The notes: a model not told the origin generated them from the sequence alone. A stretch of 35,270 nt of DNA from Gammaproteobacteria bacterium (GCA_019747795.1 JAIEQK010000264.1:1-35270), one strand, 5' to 3'; shown: positions 1 to 8,102, counted from the stretch's first letter. Program-made: numbers and translations.

Positions 1-196
1 CCTCCACACTCGGCGGGGCGGACAGCGGCGCGAGCTCGGCGGCGACGTCACGCAGCGCCGCGGTCAGGCGACGCTCGGCCTGGAGATGCGCGCGGCAGCG
101 ATCGCAGCGCGCGAGATGGGCGCGGACGTCCGCGCCGGCCTCGATGCGGCCGGCGGCGATGTCCGCCACCAGCCAGTCAAACTGCGCGCAATTCAT
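1..196 (-). CDS. Anti-sigma factor, zinc-finger type (partial, C-terminus off the left edge)
   Basis: Reading leftwards from an ATG at 196, the frame stays open to the window edge (65 codons). It begins MNCAQFDWLVADIAAG and contains HLARCDRCRAHL, an H-x3-C-x2-C motif typical of the zf-HC2 anti-sigma domain that binds ECF sigma factors. The start overlaps the 3' end of the upstream sigma gene by 20 bp, the usual translationally coupled arrangement for a sigma/anti-sigma pair. Any transmembrane and periplasmic part would lie beyond the edge, so it is unknown whether this is a membrane-bound or a soluble anti-sigma factor. The family call rests on the motif and the neighbour. Confidence 0.75.
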   Translation of the reverse strand, partial: MNCAQFDWLVADIAAGRIEAGADVRAHLARCDRCRAHLQAERRLTAALRDVAAELAPLSAPPSVE

Positions 197-770
197 AGTC
201 TTCACTCCTTTCCGGCAGCATGCCGGGGGCCGCGAGGGCCGCGGCCAGCGCCTTGCGGGCGCGATTGAGACGCGAGCGCACGGTGCCGATGGGCACTTCG
301 AGGATGCGCGCCGCCTCCTGGTAATCCAGTTCCTCCAGCTCGCAGAGGATGGTGACCTCGCGGTAGTAGGCGGGCAGCGCCAGAATCGCCTCGCGCAGCG
401 CGCCGTGCTGCTGGGCGCGGCCCACCCAGTGGGAGGGTTCCAGGGGCTCGATCAGCAGTTCGTCCAGCGGCCCGCCCTCGTCGTCGTCCAGCGCGGCGTA
501 GCGCTGGGCGTCCCGCCAGTGGCGGCGCAGCAGGTTGCGCGCCATGCCGAGCAGGTAGCCACGCAGGTCGCCCTGGGCGGGGTCGTAACTGTGGTTGTCG
601 ATGAGCTGCATGAACACTTCCTGGGTGACGTCCGCCGCCGTGCTCTCGGCGCCGCAGTAGACCATCGCAAAACGGAACACCCGCTGCTGGTGGCGCTGGT
701 AGAGCGTGCTGAACGCCGCGCCGTCGCCGCATTGCATGCGCTGCAGCAGTTCGGTGTCGGTCGGCGTCAT
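177..770 (-). CDS. ECF RNA polymerase sigma factor (sigma-70 family)
   Basis: A 197-aa protein starting MTPTDTELLQRMQCGD. The first half carries sigma region 2 (FSTLYQRHQQRVFRFA, then ADVTQEVFMQL and GYLLGMARNLLRRHWRD). The second half carries region 4, with LPAYYREVTILCELEELDYQEAARIL split over the helix-turn-helix that ends in GTVRSRLNRARKAL. Length and lack of regions 1 and 3 are normal for ECF sigma factors. The ATG at 770 was chosen because residues further upstream are low-complexity and not family-like. It is translated ahead of, and overlaps, the anti-sigma gene, so the pair probably forms one autoregulated unit. The stimulus and target genes cannot be read from the sequence. Confidence 0.9.
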   Translation of the reverse strand: MTPTDTELLQRMQCGDGAAFSTLYQRHQQRVFRFAMVYCGAESTAADVTQEVFMQLIDNHSYDPAQGDLRGYLLGMARNLLRRHWRDAQRYAALDDDEGGPLDELLIEPLEPSHWVGRAQQHGALREAILALPAYYREVTILCELEELDYQEAARILEVPIGTVRSRLNRARKALAAALAAPGMLPERSEDYELRAV

Positions 771-848
771 GGGCCTTGGCGGTCCTCTGGGCTGGTCAAT
801 CGGGTTGCCGCGGCGCGCCGGCAAAGTTCCCGGCGACTCGTCCGCGCT

Positions 849-875
849 TTGACGCGGTGACCGATTTCGCATACA
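849..875 (+). promoter_or_regulatory. Possible sigma-70-like promoter for the enoyl-CoA hydratase gene
   Basis: TTGACG (849-854) is followed after 15 bp by CATACA (870-875), 35 bp before the GTG start at 911, in the 140-bp gap between two divergent genes. The spacing is shorter than the usual 16-18 bp, so this is a weak call. Confidence 0.25.
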
Positions 876-910
876 CCAGCCGCTCCACCGGAGACCTAGA
901 GGAAGCCACC

Positions 911-1705
911 GTGCCGGACCTGCTGGTAGACATTCGCGATTCCATCGCCACCCTCACCTTCAACCGCCCCGAGGCGCGCAACGCGCTCAGCATGGAATTG
1001 CGCACCATGATGCTCGACACCCTGCAGGCCATCGAGCACGACGACAGCGTGCGCTGCGTGGTGCTGCGCGGCGCCGGCGACAACTTCATGGCCGGCGGCG
1101 ACGTCAAGAGCATGGCCCAGCTGATCCAGCAGCCGGCCGACAAGCTCGAGCCTGTCTACCAGAACCGCATCCACGAACTGCACCCCATCATGTACACCAT
1201 GCGGCGCATGGGCAAACCCATCATCGCGAGCGTGGCCGGCGCGGCGGCCGGCGCCGGGGTCAGCGTCGCGCTGTGCGCGGATCTCGTGATCGCCGCCGAC
1301 GACGCCTTCTTCACCCTCGCCTACTGCCATATCGGCACCAGCCCGGACGGCTCGGCCAGCTTCCAGCTGCCGCGCGCCATCGGCATCAAGAAGGCGCTGG
1401 AGATGGCCTTGCTCGGCGACCGCGTCAGCGCGCAGAAGGCGGCCGACATGGGCATGATCAATTTCGTCGTGCCGGCGGCGGAACTGGAGGCCGAGACCGC
1501 CAGGCTCGCCACGCGCCTCGCCAACGGTCCGACCCACGTCTACGGCAACACCAAGAAGCTCTTCTACCGCTCGCTCGAGAACGAGTTCGAGTCCCAGCTG
1601 CAGCTCGAGGCCGAGATGTTCGCCGACTGCGCGGTGCGCGCCGACTTCCGCGAGGGCGTGACCGCGTTCGTGGAGAAGCGCAAGGCGAAGTTCACCGGGC
1701 GGTGA
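911..1705 (+). CDS. Enoyl-CoA hydratase/isomerase family protein, PaaG-like
   Basis: A 264-aa crotonase-fold protein. The GTG at 911 is preferred because AGAGGAAG lies just upstream and the protein then begins VPDLLVDIRDSIATLTFNRP, the normal crotonase N-terminus. The oxyanion-hole segments are FMAGGDVK (about 59-66) and VAGAAAGAG (about 108-116). Around 139-155 it reads CHIGTSPDGSASFQLPR; the Asp at 146 sits where PaaG-type isomerases have their catalytic Asp, while the two Glu residues of classical enoyl-CoA hydratases are not evident. Isomerisation or hydration of an acyl-CoA is therefore likely, with the exact substrate unknown. It stands alone, followed by repeats and an IS element. A role in phenylacetate breakdown is possible but the paa operon is 21 kb away. 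Confidence 0.85.
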   Translation: MPDLLVDIRDSIATLTFNRPEARNALSMELRTMMLDTLQAIEHDDSVRCVVLRGAGDNFMAGGDVKSMAQLIQQPADKLEPVYQNRIHELHPIMYTMRRMGKPIIASVAGAAAGAGVSVALCADLVIAADDAFFTLAYCHIGTSPDGSASFQLPRAIGIKKALEMALLGDRVSAQKAADMGMINFVVPAAELEAETARLATRLANGPTHVYGNTKKLFYRSLENEFESQLQLEAEMFADCAVRADFREGVTAFVEKRKAKFTGR

Positions 1706-1710
1706 TCGCC

Positions 1711-1780
1711 TGTAGGTCGGGTTTCAACCCGACATTCATTGCCAGAGGCTTCATGGAAGCCCTGGAACGAATGTCGGACT
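1711..1780. repeat. REP-like palindromic unit A (right palindrome interrupted by the IS element)
   Basis: The unit starts TGTAG and holds the palindrome GTCGGGTTTCAACCCGAC at 1716-1733 (8-bp arms, 2-nt centre). A spacer follows, with ATTCATTGCCAG early and CTGGAACGAAT late, and then the left arm GTCGGACT of a second palindrome at 1773-1780. The matching right arm AGTCCGAC is at 2935-2942, on the far side of the transposase gene. Related units lie at 2948-3031 and 19440-19473. Confidence 0.8.
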
Positions 1781-2934
1781 GAAGGAACTTCTGAAGAAGT
1801 CCCCGATCAAGGCGGGAACGAGGTCTTGAGGGATTCTGGGATGGGCAAGCAGCTGAGTTTCGGCGAGGGCTTTCAGAAGTACGCGAAGACGACGAAGCGG
1901 TCAGTATTCCTGTCGGAGATGGACCGGGTGGTACCGTGGACTGAGCTGTGCGCGTTGGTCGAGCCGGTCTACCCGGTGGCGGGCAATGGCCGTCCGCCCC
2001 GACCGCTCGAGCAGATGCTGCGGGTGTATCTGCTGCAGCAGTGGTTCAACCTGTCAGACCCGGCGGCCGAGGACGCGCTGTACGACTCGCTGTCGATGCG
2101 GCGCTTCGTGGGCTTGGACCTCGGTGAAGAGTCGGCACCTGACGAGACGACGCTGTGCCGGTTTCGGCATCTGCTGGAGAAACACCGGCTGGGCGAGGCG
2201 ATATTCCGGTGCGTGATGGCGCACCTCAAAGCTCATGGTCTGAAGGTCGGCACGGGCACCATCGTGGACGCGACGGTGATCAGTGCGCCGCAGTCGACGA
2301 AGAATCGAGAAGGGAAGCGCGATCCTGAGATGGCGTCTGGCCGGAAGGGTAACCAGTGGCACTTCGGAATGAAGGCGCACATTGGGGTGGACAGTGAGAC
2401 GAAGGTCATCCACTCAGTGGCGGCGACACCTGGGAATGCGGCTGACGCGAACAGCATCGGCGCGCTGCTGCACGGTGGAGAAACGGCGGTGTGGGGCGAC
2501 GGGGCGTACCAGGGACGAACGGAAGTCATCAAGGCGGTGGCGCCGAATGCAGAAGATCTGACCAATCGCCCGTGGCTGCACCGCAAGTGGTGCAACCTGG
2601 TGGCGAGACGCGAGAACCGGGAGAAATCCAAGATCCGGGCGCGGGTCGAGCATCCGTTTCTGGTGCTCAAACGCCTGTTCGGCTTCAGCAGGACGCGCTA
2701 CCGAGGCTTGGCGAAGAACACGCATCGTCTGCTGGTGACCTGTGCGTTGGTCAACCTGTACACGGTCCGGCGGCGACTGCTGGCGATGGGCTGAGGCACC
2801 GCGATGACGCTTCGAGGGCCACCCTGGCAGTCCGCCAGCGGCCGACGGGACCGCATGACAGCCCCACCTGGCCCAACCGATTACCGACCATGCCGCCATC
2901 ACGCGGCGACATGGCCTTAATCAGAGTTTCCTTC
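1781..2934 (+). mobile_element. IS5-family insertion sequence
   Basis: About 1.15 kb containing one transposase gene. The ends are imperfect inverted repeats: the left end reads GAAGGAACTTCTGAAGAAG and the right end, on the other strand, GAAGGAAACTCTGATTAAG. The identical stretch continues outward as TGTCGGACT on both sides, which is REP-palindrome sequence, so the exact boundary and any target duplication cannot be fixed by eye; no direct repeat flanks the element in an obvious way. The interior looks less GC-rich than the neighbouring genes, in keeping with transfer. Confidence 0.8.
1841..2794 (+). CDS. IS5-family transposase
   Basis: A 317-aa DDE transposase that looks intact. The start at 1841 gives MGKQLSFGEGFQKYAKTTKR, the usual IS5-subgroup opening, followed by an IS5-type N-terminal helical domain (RPLEQMLRVYLLQQWFNLSD). 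Catalytic residues are visible as D143 in GTIVDATVIS, D220 in WGDGAYQG and E270 in RARVEHPFLVLK, with the Y-x2-R-x6-K-like region RYRGLAKNTHRLL downstream. The frame is open further upstream to 1739, but that part runs through the repeat and the IS end and is unlikely to be translated. It cuts and joins the ends of its own element; with both ends and the active site present it may still be active. Confidence 0.93.
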   Translation: MGKQLSFGEGFQKYAKTTKRSVFLSEMDRVVPWTELCALVEPVYPVAGNGRPPRPLEQMLRVYLLQQWFNLSDPAAEDALYDSLSMRRFVGLDLGEESAPDETTLCRFRHLLEKHRLGEAIFRCVMAHLKAHGLKVGTGTIVDATVISAPQSTKNREGKRDPEMASGRKGNQWHFGMKAHIGVDSETKVIHSVAATPGNAADANSIGALLHGGETAVWGDGAYQGRTEVIKAVAPNAEDLTNRPWLHRKWCNLVARRENREKSKIRARVEHPFLVLKRLFGFSRTRYRGLAKNTHRLLVTCALVNLYTVRRRLLAMG

Positions 2935-2947
2935 AGTCCGACACGTC

Positions 2948-3031
2948 TGTAGGTCGGACTTCAGTCCGACATTCGTTCCAGTGCTTCATCCCCAGCATTG
3001 AATCGAATGTCGGGTTGAAACCCGACCTACA
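2948..3031. repeat. REP-like palindromic unit B (complete)
   Basis: Complete two-palindrome unit: TGTAG, palindrome GTCGGACTTCAGTCCGAC (2953-2970), ATTCGTTCCAG, a short loop, then palindrome GTCGGGTTGAAACCCGAC (3009-3026) and CTACA. The outer ends are inverted copies of each other, so the whole unit can fold on itself. It ends 9 bp before the stop of the minus-strand redoxin gene and might act as its transcription end or mRNA stabiliser. Confidence 0.8.
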
Positions 3032-3039
3032 GGTTCGCG

Positions 3040-4212
3040 TCAGGCCGTTTGCCCCAGATCCGCCGGCGGATAGAACTGCCGATCGCCCCGCGCGTCCACC
3101 GCTTCCCAGAAGTCCGGCCCGGAGTTCAGGGTGCCGACCTTGTCCGGGTCGAGCATGTTGGACTGGCGACGGTAGTTCCAGCTCTCCGGGCACAGCCGCA
3201 CCGCTTCCTTGAAGTGGTGCTTGGCCCGCTCGAGCTGACCCTTCGCGTACAGATGCCGGCCGAGCCGCACATGGGTCGCGGCGAGCACGTCGGCGGCGCT
3301 CGGGCCGCGCATGCGCTTGCGCACTTCCTCAGGTGAGAGCGCATAGCCGCTCGCGGCGCCGTGCTTCGCCCAGTCGCGCAGCGCGTCGATGTAGGCGTCG
3401 CGATGGGCCATGCCGCGTTCGGCGTCAGCGTCGGGGATCTCGAAGGTCTCGCGGTTCATCGAGCGCACCATGTCGATGGTGCCGGCCGATTCCGCCGGTC
3501 GCACGATGCGGCCCTGCTCGTCGATCCACACCCCCTGCGGCACGTTGGTGATGCCGTAGAGCTCCGCCACCACGTGCGCCTCGTCGATGAGACAGGTGTA
3601 GGTCGGCGGCGCCTGCCGCGCCCACAGCGCGGGTGACCAGCCCATCAGCCGCGCGAGGGCCTCTGGCCGTTCACGGCAATCGGCGGCGCGAATCGCGGCT
3701 TCGACGGCTTTCTTGCCACCGGTGTCCAACGCTACGGCGAGGATCTCCACGCCCTGGTCCTTCAGCTCTGCATACACTGCCTGCCACACGGACAGGTCAA
3801 AGCTGCAGCCTCAGTAGGAGCCCCAGGAGAACATGAAGACTTTCTTGCCGCGAAAGTCGGAGAGCGAATGCAGCTTGCCGTCGAGGTCCGGCAGGGTGAA
3901 GTCCGGCGCTTCCAGCGAGAACAGCGCGTCGTGACGCGTGCCGACGCTCTCGCCGAAGGCGATGGCGTTGCCGTCTTCCAGCATGGGCTGCCCCATGTGG
4001 CGGGCGAAGGCGGCCAGATCGACCTTGCCGTCCTTCGTCCAGGTGGGCTGCACGCGCACGCAGGCGTCGCCGCGGCACAGGCCCTCGGTCTCGAGCTTCC
4101 AGCCGGTGGCGGCCTGCATGTCCGCCGGCGCCAGCCATAGATGTTGGCCCTCGCGCGTCGCGGCCACGTTTTCCGTGACCCGATCGTCGTAGAGCAGGGT
4201 GGTGTTGGTCAT
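3040..4212 (-). CDS. Redoxin domain-containing selenoprotein (in-frame TGA read as selenocysteine)
   Basis: One continuous reading frame of 390 residues from the ATG at 4212, crossed only by a TGA at 3811-3813 (residue 134). Residues 1-95 are an N-terminal region I do not recognise. Residues 100-133 (LEAPDFTLPDLDGK, then RGKKVFMFSWGSY) are the start of an AhpC/TSA-redoxin fold. The TGA comes next, followed by GC and SFDLSVWQ, so the motif is U-G-C where cysteine homologues have C-G-C. Beyond it the fold continues (ILAVALDT, VPQGVWIDEQGRIV with the cis-Pro loop), and a TPR-like helical pair follows (LGRHLYAKGQLERAKHHFKEA). The protein is probably a cytoplasmic thiol/selenol reductase or peroxidase; no signal peptide is seen. 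The alternative is a nonsense mutation or sequencing error, but continued coding quality after the TGA and its position at the redox residue argue against that. Confidence 0.8.
3768..3808 (-). promoter_or_regulatory. Candidate bacterial SECIS hairpin downstream of the UGA
   Basis: Counting from U1 of the UGA, an upper stem can form between nt 13-19 and 29-34 (UUUGACC with GGCAGG, one bulged A, two G-U pairs). It is closed by a 9-nt apical loop UGUCCGUGU whose second base is G. A lower stem pairs CUGCA (6-10) with UGCAG (42-46). The loop begins 16 nt after the UGA, and the position, loop size and early G agree with the loose bacterial SECIS consensus. The stem is weak and was found by eye, so the call is tentative. 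Confidence 0.4.
3811..3813 (-). other. Putative selenocysteine (UGA) codon, residue 134 of the redoxin protein
   Basis: On the minus strand the codons read TCC TAC TGA GGC TGC AGC. The frame is identical before and after, with no frameshift. The TGA lies two residues before Cys136, giving U-x-C in the place of a redox-active C-x-C after the strand MFSWGS. Redoxin families with Sec/Cys exchange at this site are known; that this copy is decoded as Sec depends on selA, selB, selC and selD elsewhere in the genome. Confidence 0.75.
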
Positions 4213-4246
4213 GAGTATTCCTTGGCGAGCGCGAAGCCGCGCGGCG

Positions 4247-5449
4247 TCACTTTAGACTCTCGCGGGGGACCAAGTCACGGGCGAGCAGCACGAACAGCGC
4301 CGCCGCGGCCGCGAACAGGGCGCCGCCGCCGAACGCGCCCGCCGCGCCGAAGCCATCCCACAGGAGTCCGGCCAGGGCGCTGGCCGCGAGCATCGCCACA
4401 CCGCTCGTCAGGTTGAACAGGCCGAAGGCGGAGCCGCGCAGCGCGGCCGGCGCATGGTCGGCGACCAGCTTGGCGAGCAGGCCCTGGCTCAACGCCATGT
4501 GCAGACCCCACAGCGCGATGCCCGCGAAAGTGAGCGGGAGAGCGCTAGCCGCGGCGAGCAGCAGGTCGGCGACGATGAGCGCGCCCAGCGCCGCCAGCAG
4601 CAGCCCGCGGGCCGCCACGCGATCGGCGAGCAGCCCCGCGGGATAGGCGCCGAGCGCGTAGACCACGTTCATCGCCACCAGCACCGCCGGCGCGAGCGCG
4701 AGCGGGAGTCCCACGGCGTGGGCCTTCAGCACCAGGAAGGCCTCGCTGAAGCGCGCCAGGGTGAACAGCACGCCGAGCGCCACCACGCGCCAGAAGCCGG
4801 CATCCAGCGCGCGCAGCTCGGCGAGCGCGATGGGCGCGCGCGGCGGGGCACGTTCCGCGGACCCGGGCGCGTCCTCCACGCCGAACAGCACCGTCAGCAC
4901 GCACAGCGCCGCGGGCAGCGTCGCGCACCAGAACACCAGGCGGAAGTCGTCGGCGAAGAGCGCCATGAGACCGATGGCGGCGAGCGGGCCGAGAAACGCC
5001 CCGACCGTGTCCAGCGACTGGCGCAGCCCGTAAGCCTGGCCGCGCTGCACGAGCGGCGTGACGTCGGCGATGAGCGCGTCGCGCGGCGCGCCGCGCAGGC
5101 CCTTGCCGATCCGATCGATGAAGCGCGCGCCGAACACCAGGGTGGCGCTGCCGGCGAGCGGGAACAGCGGCTTGGCGAGCGCGCCCAGGCCGTAGCCGAG
5201 CAGGATGAGCGGCTTGCGTCGGCCGAGCCGGTCGGACAAATAGCCTGAGAACACCTTGGCGATGGCGGCGGTGGCCTCGGCCACGCCGTCGATGACGCCG
5301 ACCAGGGACATGCTCGCGCCGAGCGACACGGTCAGGAACAGCGGCAGCAGCGCGTGGATGATCTCGGACGAGGCATCCATCAGCAGGCTGACGAGGCCGA
5401 GCGCCCAGACGGTGCGGGGCAGGGGCGGGCGCGACGCTGAGGATGGCAT
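4247..5449 (-). CDS. MFS transporter, substrate unknown
   Basis: A 400-aa integral membrane protein with about 12 hydrophobic segments. The ATG at 5449 gives MPSSASRPPLPRTVWALGLV, so helix 1 follows at once; the open frame upstream of it is Arg/Ala-rich and not membrane-like. The cytoplasmic loop between helices 2 and 3 carries the MFS signature (SGYLSDRLGRRKPL), with a related motif, GLLADRVAARGLLL, in the second half. The MDASSEIIHALLPLFL opening matches a group of MFS proteins usually annotated without substrate. It is divergent from nirB across a 205-bp gap, so joint control is possible. The nitrate-signature motifs of NarK-type carriers are not apparent, so a nitrate or nitrite role is not claimed. 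Confidence 0.85.
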   Translation of the reverse strand: MPSSASRPPLPRTVWALGLVSLLMDASSEIIHALLPLFLTVSLGASMSLVGVIDGVAEATAAIAKVFSGYLSDRLGRRKPLILLGYGLGALAKPLFPLAGSATLVFGARFIDRIGKGLRGAPRDALIADVTPLVQRGQAYGLRQSLDTVGAFLGPLAAIGLMALFADDFRLVFWCATLPAALCVLTVLFGVEDAPGSAERAPPRAPIALAELRALDAGFWRVVALGVLFTLARFSEAFLVLKAHAVGLPLALAPAVLVAMNVVYALGAYPAGLLADRVAARGLLLAALGALIVADLLLAAASALPLTFAGIALWGLHMALSQGLLAKLVADHAPAALRGSAFGLFNLTSGVAMLAASALAGLLWDGFGAAGAFGGGALFAAAAALFVLLARDLVPRESLK

Positions 5450-5654
5450 GGCCGAACCTTGGCGCACACGGCGACCGAAAAGCAATCGCGCCGGCGCCCT
5501 GCCCTGGTGCGGACGGCGCGCCGACGGTGCGCTTTGGACCGCGCTGTCGCCGACGACTCGCCAGGAGGCAGGTGACGCGCGCTGGCCTCGCATTTGCAGC
5601 GCACGGTGAGCGCGCCTCGTGCGCGCGCCTCGTCCGACCCAGGAGCGCCTTCAC

Positions 5655-8102
5655 ATGGCCCGCAAGCTCGTCATCATCGGCAACGGCATGGCCCCTGGCC
5701 GCCTGCTCGAAGCGCTGCTCGAGCAGGATCGCGAGGCCTTCGCGATCACGGTGTTCAACGCCGAGCCGCGGGTCAATTACGACCGCATCCAGCTGTCGCC
5801 CGTGCTGGCGGGCGACAAGTGCTTTGATGACATCGTCATCCACGACGATGCCTGGTACGCCGCGCACGGCATCACGCTGCACAAGGGCCTGGCGGTGACC
5901 GCCATCGATCGCGCGGCGCACGAGGTCATCGCCGCCGACGGCAGCCGCGCGGCCTACGACGAACTGGTGATAGCCACCGGCTCGCGGCCGCTGTTGCCGC
6001 CGCTGCCGGGGCGCGAGCTGGCCGGCGTGGTGACCTTCCGCGATCAGGACGACGTCGACACGATGCTCGCGGCCGCCGCGCGCGGCGGTCGCGCGGTGGT
6101 GATCGGCGGCGGGCTGCTCGGTCTCGAGGCCGCCGCGGGCCTGGCCGCGCGCGGCATGCAGGTCACGGTGCTGCATCTCGCCGCGAGCCTCATGGAGCGC
6201 CAGCTCGACGCCGCCGCCGGCTACCTGCTGGCCGAGGCGCTGCGCGGGCGGGGCATAGAGGTCGTGACGGAGGCGGAGACCCGCGCGCTGCTTGGTGACA
6301 TGCGCGTCACCGGCGTGGAACTGCGCGACGGCCGGCGCTACCCGGCGGACCTCGTGGTGGTCGCCATCGGCATCCGTCCCAACGTCGAGCTGGCGGACGC
6401 CGCGGGTCTCGCCGTCGCCCGCGGCATCCTGGTCGACGACGGGCTCGCCACCTCCGACCCCGCCATCCACGCGCTCGGCGAATGCGTCGAGCATCGCGGC
6501 CAGTGCTACGGCCTCGTTGCGCCGCTCTACGAGATGGCCCGCGTGCTGGCCACGCGGCTGCTGGGCGGGACCGCCAGCTACGCGGGGTCCACGCTCTCGA
6601 CCCGGCTCAAGGTGAGCGGCATCGAGGTCTACTCTGCCGGCGACTTCGCCGACGGCGAGGGTCGCGAGGAAATCGTGCTGCGCGACGCCGCGCGGCACAC
6701 CTACAAGCGCCTGACCGTCGCCGACGACCGCATCGTCGGCGTGGTGCTCTTCGGCGACACGCGCGATGGGCCCTGGTTCTTCCAGCAGCTGCGCGAGGGC
6801 ACGGACATCGGCGCGTGGCGCGACACCCTGATCTTCGGCCAGCATCACCAGGGCGACGCCGCGCCGGACCCGTCAGCCGCGGTCGCCGCGCTACCGGACA
6901 GCGCGGAGATCTGCGGCTGCAACGGCGTGTGCAAGGGGCGCATCGTCGGCGCGATTCGCGAGCAGCGCCTCACCACCGTCGAACAGGTGCGCGCCCACAC
7001 CAAGGCCTCGTCGTCCTGCGGCTCCTGTACCGGGCTGGTCGAGCAGCTCCTGAAGTGCGAACTCGGCGACGGCTTCCGCGTCGACGCCGCGCCGCCGATG
7101 TGCGGCTGCACCGCGCTCGGCCACGACGACGTGCGGCGGCTGATTCTCGCGCGCGCGCTGAAGTCCATTCCCGAGGTCATGCAGGCGCTCGAGTGGCGCA
7201 CCTCCTGCGGCTGCGCGAAGTGTCGCCCGGCGCTCAACTACTACCTGCTCGCGGCCTGGCCCGGCGAGTACCGGGACGATTACCAGTCGCGCTACATCAA
7301 CGAGCGCGCCCACGCCAACATCCAGAAGGACGGCACGTTCTCGGTGGTGCCGCGCATGTGGGGCGGCATGACCACGCCGGCCGAGCTGCGCGCCATCGCC
7401 GACGTCGCCGAGCGCTTCGGCATTCCGGCGGTGAAGGTCACCGGCGGTCAGCGCATCGACCTGCTCGGGGTGCGCAAGCAGGACCTGCCGGCGGTGTGGG
7501 CCGAGTTGAACGCGGCGGGCATGGTCTCGGGACACGCCTACGGCAAGGCCTTGCGCACGGTGAAGACCTGCGTCGGCAAGGAGTGGTGCCGCTTCGGCAC
7601 GCAGGATTCCACCGCGCTCGGCATTCGCCTGGAGAAATACCTGTGGGGCGCGTGGACGCCGCACAAGGTCAAGCTCGCGGTGTCGGGCTGTCCGCGCAAC
7701 TGCGCCGAGGCCACCTGCAAGGACTTCGGCGTGGTATGCGTGGACTCGGGCTATGAGCTGCACTTCGCCGGCGCCGCCGACATGCACGTCAAGGCCACCG
7801 AACTGTTGGGCAACGTGGCTAGCGAGGACGAGGTGCTCGAATACTGCGCGGCCACGCTGCAGCTCTACCGCGAGCAGGGCCACTACCTCGAGCGCATGTA
7901 TACCTGGGCGGCGCGGGTCGGCGTCGCCACCATCCGCGCGCTGATCGTGGACGAGCCCGACAAGCGCGCCGCGCTGGTCGCGCGCTTCGAACTCGCCCAG
8001 CGCCACGCCCAGCACGACCCCTGGGCGCAGCGCGCCCACGGCCGCGAGAGTCGCGAGTTCCAGCCGCTGGCGCGGGTGGTGCGGGCGCGGGCCACGGCAT
8101 GA
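5655..8102 (+). CDS. nirB: Nitrite reductase [NAD(P)H], large subunit
   Basis: An 815-aa protein, close to the usual NirB length. The ATG at 5655 gives MARKLVIIGNGMAPGRLLEA, the FAD-binding Rossmann start. An NAD(P)H-binding motif lies at VVIGGGLLGLEAA. A BFD-like [2Fe-2S] domain begins at C420 (CGCNGVCKG, then SSCGSCTGLVEQ), followed by a second cysteine cluster (MCGCTALG and CGCAKCRPAL). The C-terminal sulfite/nitrite-reductase half holds the 4Fe-4S/siroheme ligands C639 and C645 (TCVGKEWCRFG) and C679 and C683 (SGCPRNCAEAT). Electrons pass from NAD(P)H through FAD and the clusters to siroheme, reducing nitrite to ammonium in the cytoplasm. It overlaps nirD by 4 bp. No nitrate reductase or nitrite carrier gene is adjacent. 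Confidence 0.96.
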   Translation: MARKLVIIGNGMAPGRLLEALLEQDREAFAITVFNAEPRVNYDRIQLSPVLAGDKCFDDIVIHDDAWYAAHGITLHKGLAVTAIDRAAHEVIAADGSRAAYDELVIATGSRPLLPPLPGRELAGVVTFRDQDDVDTMLAAAARGGRAVVIGGGLLGLEAAAGLAARGMQVTVLHLAASLMERQLDAAAGYLLAEALRGRGIEVVTEAETRALLGDMRVTGVELRDGRRYPADLVVVAIGIRPNVELADAAGLAVARGILVDDGLATSDPAIHALGECVEHRGQCYGLVAPLYEMARVLATRLLGGTASYAGSTLSTRLKVSGIEVYSAGDFADGEGREEIVLRDAARHTYKRLTVADDRIVGVVLFGDTRDGPWFFQQLREGTDIGAWRDTLIFGQHHQGDAAPDPSAAVAALPDSAEICGCNGVCKGRIVGAIREQRLTTVEQVRAHTKASSSCGSCTGLVEQLLKCELGDGFRVDAAPPMCGCTALGHDDVRRLILARALKSIPEVMQALEWRTSCGCAKCRPALNYYLLAAWPGEYRDDYQSRYINERAHANIQKDGTFSVVPRMWGGMTTPAELRAIADVAERFGIPAVKVTGGQRIDLLGVRKQDLPAVWAELNAAGMVSGHAYGKALRTVKTCVGKEWCRFGTQDSTALGIRLEKYLWGAWTPHKVKLAVSGCPRNCAEATCKDFGVVCVDSGYELHFAGAADMHVKATELLGNVASEDEVLEYCAATLQLYREQGHYLERMYTWAARVGVATIRALIVDEPDKRAALVARFELAQRHAQHDPWAQRAHGRESREFQPLARVVRARATA

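Noticed and set aside
3040-3789. Separate short gene downstream of the TGA in the redoxin locus
   Set aside because: Its start codon would lie inside the thioredoxin fold after the active site and has no ribosome-binding site; a single Sec-containing gene explains both halves.
4545-6848. Very long open frame on the minus strand (767 codons) opposite the transporter and nirB
   Set aside because: Composition is Arg/Ala/Gly-rich without any motif, and it lies across two well-supported genes; long shadow frames are normal at this GC content.
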